A DNA stretch of 64,000 bases from Rattus norvegicus (lineage: Eukaryota > Chordata > Mammalia > Rodentia > Muridae), in the NCBI RefSeq assembly GCF_036323735.1, contig NC_086019.1:233871102-233935101 (forward strand). The letters run 5' to 3'. Below are positions 44,400 through 56,172 of the stretch, piece by piece. Position numbers and translations under genes: made by a program. Under the pieces are notes generated by a model. That model saw only the letters and a list, made by a program, of their open reading frames with translations, did not search any database and had not been told where the DNA came from. Each line of letters begins with the position of its first letter. Position 1 is the first letter of the stretch.

Positions 44400-46965
44400 T
44401 ATCATTGTAGAGGAAGATATTTAGACTCCATACAAGCTTGTTCTGATTTATCAAAATGAAAATGGTTATATGTTCAATGGTAATAGTGGCATTGTACATC
44501 CTTTTTGAAAGAGGTAAAAATGGAGTAGACCTGGATAAAAATGAGGCTGCTAGATTACATCAGTGTATATTTATAATGACTTCAAACCGCTGGACAAAAT
44601 ATATGTTATGTTGGGAGAAAGGCTTTATGTTTATGTCAACAGAAAAAGAAAGAATGTGTTAGATTCCCTCCAAAATAAAAAGGAGCAGTTTTGATAGAAA
44701 GAGACCTCCTGAAGATCTTGGCTACAGAAAAGGAGAAAATAAAAAGGATCAAACAAGCAGGTACTTTATAGTACAAAACCCTCGATCACAACAACTCTGA
44801 AACTGACTGGGTTATGAATACATCTCCAGCCAGAACGTCAGCTTTCATAGCCAATAATTCTTTGGCTACAAAGTCCACAAAACTTATCATGTCATCCTTT
44901 CAGTTGGCATAGACACAAATTTATATTACAGTTTTGGTTACAATCCAAACTAACTTAAGAAAGACAGATGTCTTTTATATGCTCAGATAGAAAGTGAAAA
45001 ATTATCTTTGGCTAAACTATGTCCCTTGCACATCCCATACATTGTTGTTACAGAACTATGTACTACTTTTGAGCAATTATGTTCACAGAAAATGACAACC
45101 AAGGAGGCAGCACTGACAAGTTCCACCCTTAGAACGGTGGAACACCTGATCCTCCTTCAGACTGCTTCAATGCCATTCTAGAGAGACTTGCTTCCAAAAT
45201 GGCTTCAAGGAGGGATTGCTCACCCTGTATGACCTTGCTGCATCCAGCCTTGCAGGCTGATTCAACCAGGTCTTCGATTAAGTCCTGCACTTTTCCATCC
45301 CACAGAAACTAGACAACAAATGCTACAGCTAGCTTTCTTAGGACTAAACATTTTTATAATTTTCTTGGGTCCCCCCAAAAAAGGAATTTTATGTCCATAA
45401 TCAGCCAGAAGCAATTATAAGAAAACTATGCCACACTCCCAAGAGATACAATGGATGATTTTTAGTTGTTGAATGGATATTGGATATTTGTCATCATTTA
45501 ATAGAAAATGGTTACAAATATTTATGGTCTTAGACAAGAGGAAATGAAATTGGGACCTTAGACTCAGGGATTTCTATTTTTTCTTTCCATTTCTCTATCC
45601 TTTCTTTTTTAGATAAAGGGAAAGGGGTTGAGAAAAAATGGGGGGGGGAGAGAGAACTATATAAAATAGTAGGATTAAGGGTAGATTATTAAATCTATTC
45701 TTCAGTCTAGAGCTATTGTATTCTCAAATAAGATTATTTTAATACACTAGTATAGAATTTTGTATATTGAGTCAGAAATAAGGTTATTTTTGATACATTG
45801 GTATAGGTTATTGTGTGTTGATACAAATTTAAGGTTTTTATTGGTATACTGAAATCTTTGTATATTGATATAAAATTCAAGGTTAATTTTGTTATGACAA
45901 AACGTATGTATATTTCAATGCTTATGTAGATGTTATGCTGATATGGCTCATTTGAAAATACAAAGTTTAATTCCAGTCCTTTTAATAGGTGCTATTGCAA
46001 ACTGTTAATGATGGTTCAGAAGTGCAAGTTAATGGTCAGACAGTCAAACTCATGGTCATGTCTGATACTAGTCTGACATATGAATCCTGGGTTGAACAGA
46101 TAATAAATACTAGAAACAAGCAATGTTTGCTTGTTCAGAAATGCTGTGAATAGGTAGACTGTCTTAAAAAAACCCAGAGACTCATGGAATATGGCATTTA
46201 AAGAAAAATATTTTTTATTAATTTAAGGCCTTTTTTTGACATTGAGACATGTCGTCTGGCAATATCCCATTCCACGTCAAAGAAGATGATGAACATTGAA
46301 GGACCTCCAATTGGAGATGGCTTTGATTATGGCAAGCTAGCCATTGAACAAAGAAAATGCCCTAATTCCCTCTACAAACAGAATGCTTTATGAAATGGGC
46401 CAACTGAAACACAGGCAAAGTTACTTCTGAACTCTGCCAAGACTGGGTAACCAAGTTCTTAATAATTTCTGCTCCACAAATAGGTCCGTCAGATATACGG
46501 GGCCAAAAGGCTGAAAGTAGATGCTCCAATGTTACCGAGAATATTGGGCACTGTCCATGCAGTCAGCTGTTTCTGTCATTTCTATAATATTTGGAAGCTG
46601 CTTTCCTAAACTTCCTGCATACTCAGGTAATATTTATTTCTTCTCAGGTGTCTGATGGGGCTGAAGACCAGACACAGTTTCACAATTAAGCTTAAGTTAT
46701 AAAGGATCTAGAAAAATGACTTAGCTCTAAAATGTTTTTAGGTTAGTAATGCATGTTATGATAGAAAATGATTTAGATACAGAACTATGAACTTACCAAG
46801 ATAGAATACTTTATCTAAAGATTGTCAAACATAGACTGGACTTTTTGAGTGTAACTATTACCTAATAATTTTTATAATTGTTTCATAATTGTTCTTACCA
46901 TATGTTGTTTATTTCTATGAGAGAAAGAGCATTTTTATTAATACAAAACATGAGGAAATGTAGTA
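44400..46965 (+). mobile_element. AT-rich ERV-like internal remnant, no intact frame
   Basis: No frame above about 70 codons is open, and no protease or RT motif is visible. Several sentences ('ttgggtccccccaaaaaagg', 'tccataatcagccagaag', 'cattccacgtcaaagaagat', 'ggacctccaattggagatgg') look familiar from dispersed rodent ERV-like repeats. A polypurine run at about 45613-45655 includes a G9 stretch. Its place between inverted LTR-like segments suggests a decayed retroelement, but other origins are possible. Confidence 0.38.
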
Positions 46966-46969
46966 GGTT

Positions 46970-47483
46970 GGTCTGGTACTGCTAAATACCAAGTTCTGTT
47001 ATCCCAAGATCTGGTTGCTCCAAGATGAGGAAATTCTCATGTATACCAGCTTTTGTTGTACAAACCTTGTTCCCTGAGTTATCCATGTTTGGTTAATAAA
47101 GATGCCTACAGTCTGTAGCTGGGTAGAAGAGATGTAGACTAGGATTTGGTTCTGGGGGCTTCGGGTGTGAGACAAAAGTATAGAGGAAGAGGGAAGAAGT
47201 CACATGGGGTCGGTGGATCACGAGGATATGGCCATGAAGGCTGGCCAATTGGAGTTGTAAGTATGTATGTAAGTAATAAATGTAAGCAATAATGGCCCAG
47301 GCAGAACATGGCAAGTCATATATATCTGGTTTATCAACAGGGAAATAGACAAAATAGCACAGATGGTTGATTTCTGCCTAGCTCTGGTGCTTTAAGGCTT
47401 ATTATAAATATTTTGTGTCTTTTATTTGGGAACTATATGGTCTAAGTGGGGTAAAAAAAACCCAAAATAATATTTATCATAAC
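46970..47483 (+). mobile_element. LTR-like element, right segment
   Basis: It contains 'ttggttaataaagatgccta' (AATAAA at about 47095), 'gaagaagtcacatggggtcg', 'gccatgaaggctggccaatt', then the 155-bp part inverted relative to 43703-43857, which begins 'ttatcaacagggaaatagac' and ends 'gggtaaaaaaaacccaaaa'. Probably a rodent ERV LTR of unknown subfamily. Confidence 0.5.
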
Positions 47484-48540
47484 ACTGAATATTGAATTAT
47501 ACATCCTCTAAATTAAAACTGGAAAGATACTTTTTAGTTTCTTAGCACTAGAGTAAGCCTCCTTTGATCTCAATAGCATCTACTGCAATAGGTAAGAAGC
47601 AACATATGCAATGCTGAAACAGACACAGTTTCTGCTTAGTCTGCTTAACACAATCAAAATTATTTAAAATTGCACTAGACTGCCAGAACAATATCATTAA
47701 AAAAAAAAAAGAAGAAGTGAGAGGCATAACTGAAGAAGAAGTCAAAACTAGTTGGGAAGAAGTCAAAACCACAGTTATTGATAAGTAGTGTGATATCCCT
47801 CTAGAAGAGGCTTCCTACTTTTGCATAGCCTCTCTGTTCTCACGTTGGACTCCAGTTTCTCCCATCCCTGTCCCTTTATGGTTTCAGTACTTCTGCAAAG
47901 TGTTTCTAGGGATAAAGCTTCCTGCCTGTTATTACAGCTTACTGTTGCCGGTAGGTTAATCTTGGGTAATGCTAGTTCCACGGAACAGAGCTCTGTCTTC
48001 ACAAACTCATCTTTTCATACATACATAAGAAAAATAGCACCTTAGCAAGCCTGAATCATCCCTACTTAACATCTTATCAAATAAAAAAGAGAACATGTAG
48101 TGTCCCTCAACTTTAAATTATAAAGTTTAAATTAGAATTATAGTCTAATACATTATTATGTATTAAAAATATAAATTGAAAGTCTAAAATGCACTTGGTT
48201 CTGCTGTTTATCTATCATACATTCACTACACAGAACACTGTAGAGCACTATTTCTACTTATAATCAAGTGCTGATGGGCGTGTCAGCTCACTGCCACAGC
48301 TCAGTGTCCTGAGAGAGTACTGACCTATGTCACCCAACCGTGGAAAGATTGGAACTGGAGAAATTCCAGAGCGACTGAATGCACTTTCACCCCAGCATGA
48401 AGTCAACCTGCCATAAAGCAGGGACTATCTGAATTTGGCCAAAGGCATATGCCTAAGTGAAAGAGACAGGACTGGGACTCTGAGGCCTTGGCTCCTCATC
48501 TATTGCCTTTATCCAAGAGCTGCACAGACGTATAAAATAA
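47484..48540. other. Unique non-coding DNA
   Basis: An A-rich run lies at 47697-47710. No gene or family is recognised. Confidence 0.45.
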
Positions 48541-48544
48541 CAGC

Positions 48545-48665
48545 AGGATTTTAGCACTTGCATATATTACAAACTACCCTCAGTACTTTCTGTCAATTAA
48601 CCTTTTAAATTCTTACAACAGCATGGTGAAGTGAACTATAATTTGAACACAACTACATTGACTTT
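48545..48665 (-). mobile_element. MIR-like fragment, antisense
   Basis: 'aaattcttacaacagcatgg', 'tgaagtgaactataatttg' parallels inverted MIR 'aatcctcacaacaaccctgtgaggtagg'. Truncated. Confidence 0.5.
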
Positions 48666-48757
48666 TTTTTTTAATCACCATTGCAGCTCTTAAGGAAAAA
48701 AATCCCCTCCCCCATGTATACATCCAGGACTTACTATTCTTTGAGAGGGAGGAGAAG

Positions 48758-48760
<3 letters not shown>

Positions 48761-48829
<69 letters not shown>
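48761..48829. repeat. (AG)n microsatellite
   Basis: Pure AG dinucleotides within a purine-rich stretch that begins at about 48742. Confidence 0.97.
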
Positions 48830-48833
<4 letters not shown>

Positions 48834-50370
48834 AGGAAATGGGATCTCCTAAAAGGTGAAGATAGGAAAAACTCTGAGCCTGGCTGGGTCCTCATCTCTC
48901 CTGCACCATTAGACTATTCCTCTGGTCATTCCCAAATGGTCATTCCCAAATGTTCATTCACCCGATTCTTGGGCATGACCCATGTCAGATAGTAATATGA
49001 ATGCATTTCTGGAAATATAAAGGACTTCAATACATAGGCCTAGGCGTGGAGGGAGATTGTTCCTCTTCCTAGCCAGACATGTCTTCTCATAAAGCTGTGT
49101 CATCTTGAGAGACCATTGTCAGGATGAAATAAGCCAATTGTCCTCTCACTTAACCGATGTCTTTGACCTGGCATGGATACTATATCTGTTAGAGCATGTG
49201 CTGGAAGCCAGTCAGCATAAACTCTGGGCCAACTCTTGCTCATCGGCTGAGAGCCCACAGGCAACTGGTAAAATCTCATTTACTTCGTCACATTATCCCT
49301 TTCTTTCTTCACCCGTGAAGTAGGGTGGCCATGGTCTCTCTTAGTTCTAGGAAGTATTGAGTGTGCTCATATTGTAAAGCCTCAAACAGGCCCTGGAAGA
49401 CAGAACTTGTTGAATGACAACTGGCCATTGTTATCAGGCCATGCCTGTCCACCCTAGAACTATTGAGGTTAATCTGAAGCTCATACTAGAGGGGTAAATG
49501 TGACAACAACAGCACTCACAGAGATAGCTCAAAGTTCCAAAGAGGGGCACCAGATCCACTATATATATGGACATAGGGAGTCTAAGCTGGAGCATTACCT
49601 GGCCAAGGGCAAAGGATAATGGTTTTAGAATCAGCCAGTCCTGAAGGTCAGGAGCCATGACACAGGACAAGCCCTTGGGTTAGCACATGAGAAGTCTATT
49701 CCCTGTTCTTTCTTTCTAGCTCCATCTTGCCCATCAATATCATTCCCTATAGGTAGCTCCACTCCATGGCATAACATCACACAGGCAGACATGTGACATG
49801 TTTGGGTTTCATTGACACTCTGGGTAATTCCTTGACATGATCTTTTTATCTGAAGATGGATGACCATCTGCAAGCCTACAGGTTTCCTCATTACTAACAT
49901 CAGAAACACAGCATTTTCCCTATAACCAAGTGGGACCAATCCACCAAAACTAACAGTGCTAAATGCATATTGCCACTATAGTATTGTAAACCCCAATTCC
50001 CTTAAATCAAATAGAATAGCCTCACTTAAGCTAAAGGTGTCCCCAGGCAAAAGAGAACTACATCATTAGCTTACTAGTTCATTGGCTCCTCCAGACTTGC
50101 CTGGATTTATAAATATAAATTAGTTCCCACTTCTAAATTGTCAGTCTTGTTTTACTAAGCACATATTTTATCTGGAATGCTTGAGGAACACTGGGAAATA
50201 TACACAAGGAAATTTTTTAAAAAGGCGAAGATTTGAACTAGAAGGTTCATTTAAATAAAAACCATAATTGTTTTTAGAAAAAACATACCTGTACCCACAA
50301 TTTCACTTCCCTTTACATATAGAGTCTTAGATATGAAGACTAAGGAGTGCTTGCACTTGCATGCCTGTAC
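48830..50370. other. Unique non-coding DNA
   Basis: No repeat or exon recognised. A short direct repeat 'ggtcattcccaaatg' occurs at about 48923 and again at about 48938. Confidence 0.45.
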
Positions 50371-50372
50371 AT

Positions 50373-50373
<1 letters not shown>

Positions 50374-50403
<30 letters not shown>
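50374..50403. repeat. (AC)n microsatellite
   Basis: AC dinucleotides followed by an imperfect CA-rich stretch to about 50445. Confidence 0.95.
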
Positions 50404-50407
<4 letters not shown>

Positions 50408-50469
50408 AAAACCATGAACATATGCATGCACACATACATACGCACATTCCTTGGCTCTGTAGACAGATT

Positions 50470-50580
50470 ACAGGCCATAAAAAGGAGCTGATTTTGTACC
50501 AGAACACCTGGGTTCCAATCCTGATTTGCCATTTATCACCTGTGTGAGTTTTGAAAAAGTTACCTATTATTGGTATGATT
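50470..50580 (+). mobile_element. MIR SINE
   Basis: 'acacctgggttccaatcctg', 'atttgccatttatcacctgt' and 'gtgagttttgaaaaagttac' match sense MIR ('cctgggttcaaatcc', 'gccacttactagctgtgtga', 'ttgggcaagttac'). Confidence 0.72.
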
Positions 50581-51310
50581 TAGCTTCATGAGTTACAAGA
50601 ACAATAAAAACAGTAACATTCTACAGCTTCTACTCATGGGAAGGGTTGCTACAAGACCCACAGTTTTAAGAGCTTGCTTTGACAGAAATGGACCTGTTCC
50701 ATACACTCCACTAACATTGTCTACCCATCCTTCCTTATTAAAGTTTTTCTATTCATGGAGGATCCCCTGCATGTGCTGACTCAGCTGTCTGCTTTGAGAT
50801 AAGAAGCTTCTATTCTTTCTTGCTTTCAGCTGAAGTGAGCAAATGTGAGTATTCTTGGTTTGAGTTTAATGTAAGTATAGATTTTGTTTTTCCAAGCAAA
50901 AGAATACCTCATTAATATGAAAGGAGAAAAAGAAAACACAGATGTGATATTGTGAAATACATATATTTAGAACTTGTCTTCTTTTCTGGCATTCAACCTC
51001 AGAAATCTTTGTAATCTTCAAAATGATGGCATCTTTCTATATGCTAATGAGTTGACTGATGGCTGAGAGCCCCTGGGTAGCTTTTGGGTAGGTCCCCAAA
51101 AGACCTCAACAAAATTAGAATATTTTTGGCCCTACTCTGCAGACTCTTGGGAGAGAAGATATGATCACCCATGCCTACACATTAAAGGATCCATTAAAAC
51201 TGAAAGGGCTCCTGCATAGCTGACAATGTAGAGGTTCCCTGGAGGCCGGCTGTAGACACTCTAAGCCTCTTTCTGTACACCTCTCCCTATGAACTTTATC
51301 TGTACTCTTA
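50580..51310. other. Unique non-coding DNA
   Basis: An octamer-like 'atatgctaatgag' occurs near 51041. Nothing else is recognised. Confidence 0.42.
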
Positions 51311-51312
51311 AG

Positions 51313-51443
51313 TTTTTGCCTTTGAGACGAGATCTCATGGTGACCATGACATCAAAGAGAATGAATGATTTTGAACCTCTCATGTCTCTACTTCTCAAGT
51401 GCTAGAATTTCAGACAAGCACCACCATATCCTGCTTATACAGG
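51313..51443 (-). mobile_element. Old B1-like SINE, antisense
   Basis: 'tttgagacgagatctcatgg', 'ctacttctcaagtgctagaa' and 'caagcaccaccatatcctgc' follow inverted B1/PB1 order with heavy divergence. Confidence 0.6.
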
Positions 51444-51444
51444 T

Positions 51445-52035
51445 TTGGGAATTGAAACTCTTAGAGTGTTATGCATTCACTCCACCTACCATAAAGCCCT
51501 AGACTTTCCAGTATCTGATTTAAATGTGTCCCCTTGAACTCTGTGAGCTGTTCTAGGATATCAATAAACCCTGAAGAGAGGTTATGGGAATCTCTGTTTA
51601 TAGCTGCTTTATCAGAAGATAAAATAACCTGGGGTCTGAAATTGGCATCTAGAGGGAGGATCTTAGAGACTGAGTCCTTGTGCCATTGGATTGATGATAT
51701 GAAGGGAGATAGTGTCAGCAGTGAATTGGATTACAGGACATGCAGTGGGTGTCTGTTGCAAAATGGATGTTTCAAGGAGAGATCTCTATAAGTTTTGGAG
51801 TCATCAAAGACTTCTATGTTGGTATTGCAGTAAGAGTAGAGGAAAAGTGCTTTACTTTTCCAGTGTACCCAACATCTCTAGTTCAAAGGAGTATCCAGAC
51901 TCTGTTTTGAAAGTGTTTCAAATATAGCTCCCTAGCATTCAGAAGTCATGCTAAATAACCCTTCAGCCATTAAAGAGATAGTTGACAGATGTGATCTCAT
52001 GAAAACCATAGCATTGGGATGATAGAAGCTACTGC
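51445..52035. other. Unique non-coding DNA
   Basis: No family recognised. Confidence 0.42.
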
Positions 52036-52216
52036 CAAGTTATAAAGACAGATGACTAACAGAATATTTGCAATGTGTACAATAAATCAAGATTTGCATC
52101 TCGAATCCACAAAGAGCTCCTACAAATTGATATGGGAAAGACAAACACCTCAGTAGAGAAATGGGGTTGTAAATGGATAAGCAATCTGCAGAACAAATGG
52201 GATCCAGAAGAAACGG
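52036..52216 (+). mobile_element. Old L1 (L1M-like) ORF2 fragment, left part
   Basis: 'aatatttgcaatgtgtacaa', 'cacaaagagctcctacaaat' and 'gggaaagacaaacacctcag' correspond to the L1M ORF2 region whose consensus runs 'aaagaactcctacaa ... aaagacaaacaaccc'. Interrupted by the rat L1 that follows. Confidence 0.6.
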
Positions 52217-52728
52217 GAACCCAGACACTATTGCTGATGCCAAGAAGCGCTTGCTGACAAGAGCCTGGAATAACTGTCCCACGAGAGACTGTGCCAGAAC
52301 CTGACCAATACAGATGCAGATGCACACAACCAACCATCAGACTGAGTGTGGGGGGCTCAATGGAAGAATCAGGGGGAAGACTGAAGGGGCTAAAGGGGTT
52401 TGCAACCCCATAGGAAGAACAACAGTATCAACCAACCAGACTTCCCAAAGCTTCCAGGGACTAAACCACCAACCAAAGAGTACACATGGAGGGATCCATG
52501 GCTCCAATTGCATATGTAGCAGAAGATGGTCTTGTTGGGCATCAGTAGGAAGAGAGGCCCTTGGTCCTGTAAAGGCTCAATGCCCCAGTGTAGGAGAATG
52601 CTAAGGCAGTGAGGTGGGAATGGGAAGCAATCTCATAGAAGCGGGGGGTGGGGGGGATGGCTGGTTTCTGGAGGGGAAACTGGAAAGGGGGATAACATTT
52701 GAAATGTAAATAAATAAAACAACCAATA
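52217..52728 (+). mobile_element. Rat L1 3' UTR insertion, sense
   Basis: It runs 'acccagacactattgctgat', 'cgcttgctgacaagagcctg', 'accaatacagatgcagatgc', 'ggggtttgcaaccccatagg', 'actaaaccaccaaccaaaga', 'catatgtagcagaagatggt', 'gggcatcagtaggaagagag' and ends 'taacatttgaaatgtaaata' plus an A-rich tail. It is 5'-truncated and has no ORF2. Near the end lie G6 and G7 runs one base apart (about 52643-52656), typical of the G-rich L1 3' UTR. Confidence 0.93.
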
Positions 52729-52845
52729 AAAAATAGATGGGCAACCTTACTGGTAATTATAGAAATATAAATGAAAAGTATAATGTGCCTTCTTTTCCAA
52801 CTTAAAAGCATGACAATGTATATGGTGCTGCTGGGGACCTGAGGA
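52729..52845 (+). mobile_element. Old L1 (L1M-like) ORF2 fragment, right part
   Basis: 'ccttactggtaattatagaa' and 'atataaatgaaaagtataat' match L1M 'cctcactagtaattagagaaatgcaaattaaaac', continuing the sequence cut at 52216. Confidence 0.5.
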
Positions 52846-53192
52846 ACTGGCATTTCCAGACACTTTTGTTAGGTCTGTTGGCACTTAAAATGCCTACGTT
52901 CCCTCTGATTACCCAGCTCCAATTCTGTGGTAGGATCGCAGCCTCTCAAACTTGTGTAAATATGTCGTGGCTGTTGATTTCATCATAGCTTATAAATGGC
53001 AGTAAAAGGTAAAAGCTTATAACAAGGAGAGTCTAAATAATTTTTTTCACTAACAAAGTAAAATAATACTTCTCTGATCTTAAAGAAAGTGAATAGACAT
53101 TGGAAAGACATTGTCCCCAAAGGACATTCGTGGTTAAGAAAACAGTTATTAAGTTTTATTAAGTTATTAAGTGTTATTAAGTTATTATTTAA

Positions 53193-53345
53193 AATGGTGT
53201 TTCGGCAAGGAACAGTGGCACGTTCTTATGATCCTAGGACTCAGGAGGCTGAGGCATGAGGATCACCATAAGTTCAAAGGCAGCTTGGCTTATATAATGG
53301 ATTCTAAGTTAGTTTTTCCTACAAGGTGAGACCCTAAACCAAAGC
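53193..53345 (+). mobile_element. B1/PB1-like SINE
   Basis: 'aaggaacagtggcacgttct', 'gatcctaggactcaggaggc', 'tgaggcatgaggatcaccat' and 'caaggtgagaccctaaacc' fit an old sense 7SL-derived SINE. Confidence 0.72.
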
Positions 53346-55258
53346 AAAAGAAAAGGAAAGAAAAAGCAGAAAACAGGACAAAAGATAAGATGACATTTAA
53401 CATATGAACAGCTGTTTTTAAATTTCTTAAACAATTTTGATACACAAGGGGTACTGCTCTGAATTGCGTGACATTGTAATCTTTAACATCTTTCGGGTCA
53501 CCTAAAACACTCCAGCATCCCATGTTCACATACATTATGCACTTAATGATCAGGAAATGACATTTTAACTCTTAACGTGGAAACTTGGCTTCACTTATTA
53601 TGCTGATTAGCAATTACACATGTTGTCCTGTGGATCTCTGTGCGTCTAGGTGACATATGACGCACAGCAAACAACCCAGGATGCTGTTAAGCATCCTACA
53701 GTGCCCTTAGCAACTGAATGTCTGGTGTGGACATTGAGGAATCTCAGTTTAAGGTAAGAAATGATGAGGTGCCCAGAACTCAGAAACAGCAGGAAGCTGT
53801 TAGTGTATGCACATCTGAAGAGGTGCATACCCCATGTGAAGGTACAGCAAGAAGACAGCTGACTTGCAAGATGACAAGGGGGCTTTACGAAGAATCAAAT
53901 CAGCCAGCACCTTAATCTTGAAACACTAGCCTCCAGGTCTGTGTGAAATACACTTCTGTTGTTTAACCTCCCACCTCCACCAATCCAATATATATACTCC
54001 AAGTTATCACCACATTTGATAGGTCCTGGAAGCATGGCCTTTAGGTATTTTATCCTCTAATCCTCCCTGTCGAGTCCACTAATTATTCCTGCAACATAGA
54101 TCCATTCAGTGACAGCTAGTTTGAGGTAGATATTATGAAGATTTGATTCTCAGGAAAACTATGAGAGACTGCCCTGTCTCCGTCTGTCAGAGAGCTATCA
54201 TCTCTTTATGGTGCCTTTGTAACTTTAAAAGTAGCAAAGGTACCTCACCACAGCTTCCATAAAGTCCAGGCCAGGAGATCCTCAAACAAAAGAAATAGCC
54301 CCTGGTTCCAGACACCACCGAACTTTCTATTATATGCCTTGTCAACTGAACATACTGCTTTTGTGGGAGTGAGCCTTTCCCCCTACATTTTGATGAGGAA
54401 GGGACGTTTATAATAGCAAATTTGTGAGTTCCCTGTTAAATATTTACAATGCTTTTGACCCAAAGACCTCAATCCTCCTTAAATAGCAATAGATCTGAGC
54501 AGCAGACATCTGAGGCATTTAAGTTAGTGGCATAGGATTCCCAGAGAAGAGACGTGAGTGGGCTAGCAACTCAAGTTTTAGGACAAAAGTCCAGGCTCCA
54601 TCCAGTAGTCTCAACAGGCTAGAGCCAGCCATCTATCCTAGGATGCCAATTAAAGAGACAAGGAATGGTGACGAGAAAGGGGATTTAATCAGTGTGCATT
54701 AGGAAGAGTAAAAGATAACAGGATGTGATGTCTCCAAACTTCTTGTCTTTGCCTTTAGGATAGTGATAGAAGCTTTGAAATTGAGGAAAGATTGGATCAG
54801 GAGCAAGAAGTGCGTGTAATTAAACATTGCTAGTCAACGTTTGGCCCTGCCCATCAGTCTCTCAGCTCTTGTTCTGCAAGGTGGGTGGTCCGATAAGAAG
54901 TTAGCTTTTAATTGCTGTCATCTATCATGCTGGCTCCTACAAGGTGATCTATCACGGATAACTGTCCTCACCTCCAGGGTGGGCTGTCCTACATGGGGGG
55001 CCCTTCTGTTCCTTGTGGGCCCAAGTGAGTAGTCAATGCTTTTGAGCCAAAGCAGTTTCTTAGGTGCCTGTTACAGGCTGAGGAGAGGGAAGAGGACTTC
55101 TTATAAAGGAAGTGGCTTTGATGACATCCTGATTGATGTGTAGCAGTTACAGCAGAAAGACAATGAGATTCCCCTCTCGGGTGAGGAGGGGGTACTTTAG
55201 AAGGCCTTCTATGTTCAGAATGCTTGCCCTGGCATTCTTTTGCCACCACAAACTGTGC
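53346..55258. other. Mostly unique non-coding DNA
   Basis: 54640-55025 has an LTR-like look on the minus strand ('gagacaaggaatggtgacga', 'ttccttgtgggcccaagtg'), but I cannot assign it. No coding exon is seen. Confidence 0.35.
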
Positions 55259-55261
55259 AGC

Positions 55262-55398
55262 ACAGTTGTTAACGCCTTAGCTTTTGGGAACTTTCCAGAT
55301 AACAAAGCCTAATTCCACCACTGCCTGGAGGTGGGTTCTTACCTCTCTGTGCCTCAATTATGTTACTCCTTTCACTGAGGTTGTCATAGGAGCCTAGT
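55262..55398 (+). mobile_element. MIR SINE
   Basis: 'cagttgttaacgccttagct', 'cctaattccaccactgcctg', 'cttacctctctgtgcctcaa' and 'actgaggttgtcatagg' follow sense MIR from its tRNA-like head to the 3' part. Confidence 0.75.
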
Positions 55399-55399
55399 T

Positions 55400-55960
55400 T
55401 ATGGGTTTTTGGAAAGGACCACTGCACCCATCAGACCTCTTCAGATACCTAATCCAGGTTAACTGTTTTTTTCACTGCAATAGCCCAATCGGTTAGTTCA
55501 ATTGAGAGATGCACTCACCTATGGACTGCTTGCCAATAGCTTCTTGCAGATGAAGGATATGGGTGTCAAGAGCATCTTTTCCTCCATATTGTACAGCGAG
55601 CAAGAGAAAAGGCTAGACATCAAACCAAGTCCTGTCTGTTTCTAAATTCTGCTTGCCTTCATCTCTCTTCCTGCCTCTCTCCACCTTTGTGCTTAAAAAT
55701 GACGTGTTGTTCTAGATGCCACAGGAGAGCCACTATAGCTGCATTCTGCTTCCCACCCTCCGGCTGAAACAAGAAATTTCATTGTAGAAAATTGTATTGC
55801 TGTGCTACCTGCTCTGACGCTAACGTTGCCCCTCTCAATCATGCCGCAGCAAGGAGGTTGAGAGTCAAACAAACGCTGGTCTTGTTCTTTTTAAAATGAT
55901 CTTTCTACCTTTGAAGTGCTTACACTCACCAATTTCCCAAGTAGTGGTAATAATGAAAAC
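55400..55960. other. Unique non-coding DNA
   Basis: No family recognised. Confidence 0.42.
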
Positions 55961-55961
55961 A

Positions 55962-56172
55962 ATTCCAACTGTTTCTGAATACCTCTCATATGCCAAACAT
56001 TCTCCTTTGAGTTAAGCAGTCTGCGGACAATACTTCATGCAATTATCACAGCAACACCTTCTTGCCCCCGCTTCTCCAACAGTTGGAGTGAGGATAGAGA
56101 GATTGAGTTGCTTCTGCTATATCCTACAACTGATCAGTGTAGTGTCGGAACATGATCCTAGACCTATGTGAC
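55962..56172 (-). mobile_element. MIR SINE, antisense, near full length
   Basis: 'acctctcatatgccaaacat', 'catgcaattatcacagcaac', 'agagagattgagttgcttct' and 'tgatcctagacctatgtgac' follow inverted MIR along its whole length ('tactatgtgccaggcact', 'taatcctcacaacaac', 'gagaggttaagtaactt'). Confidence 0.72.

Noticed and set aside
44400..46965. Functional retroviral genes
   Set aside because: No frame above about 70 codons and no protease or RT motif can be read. At best a decayed remnant.
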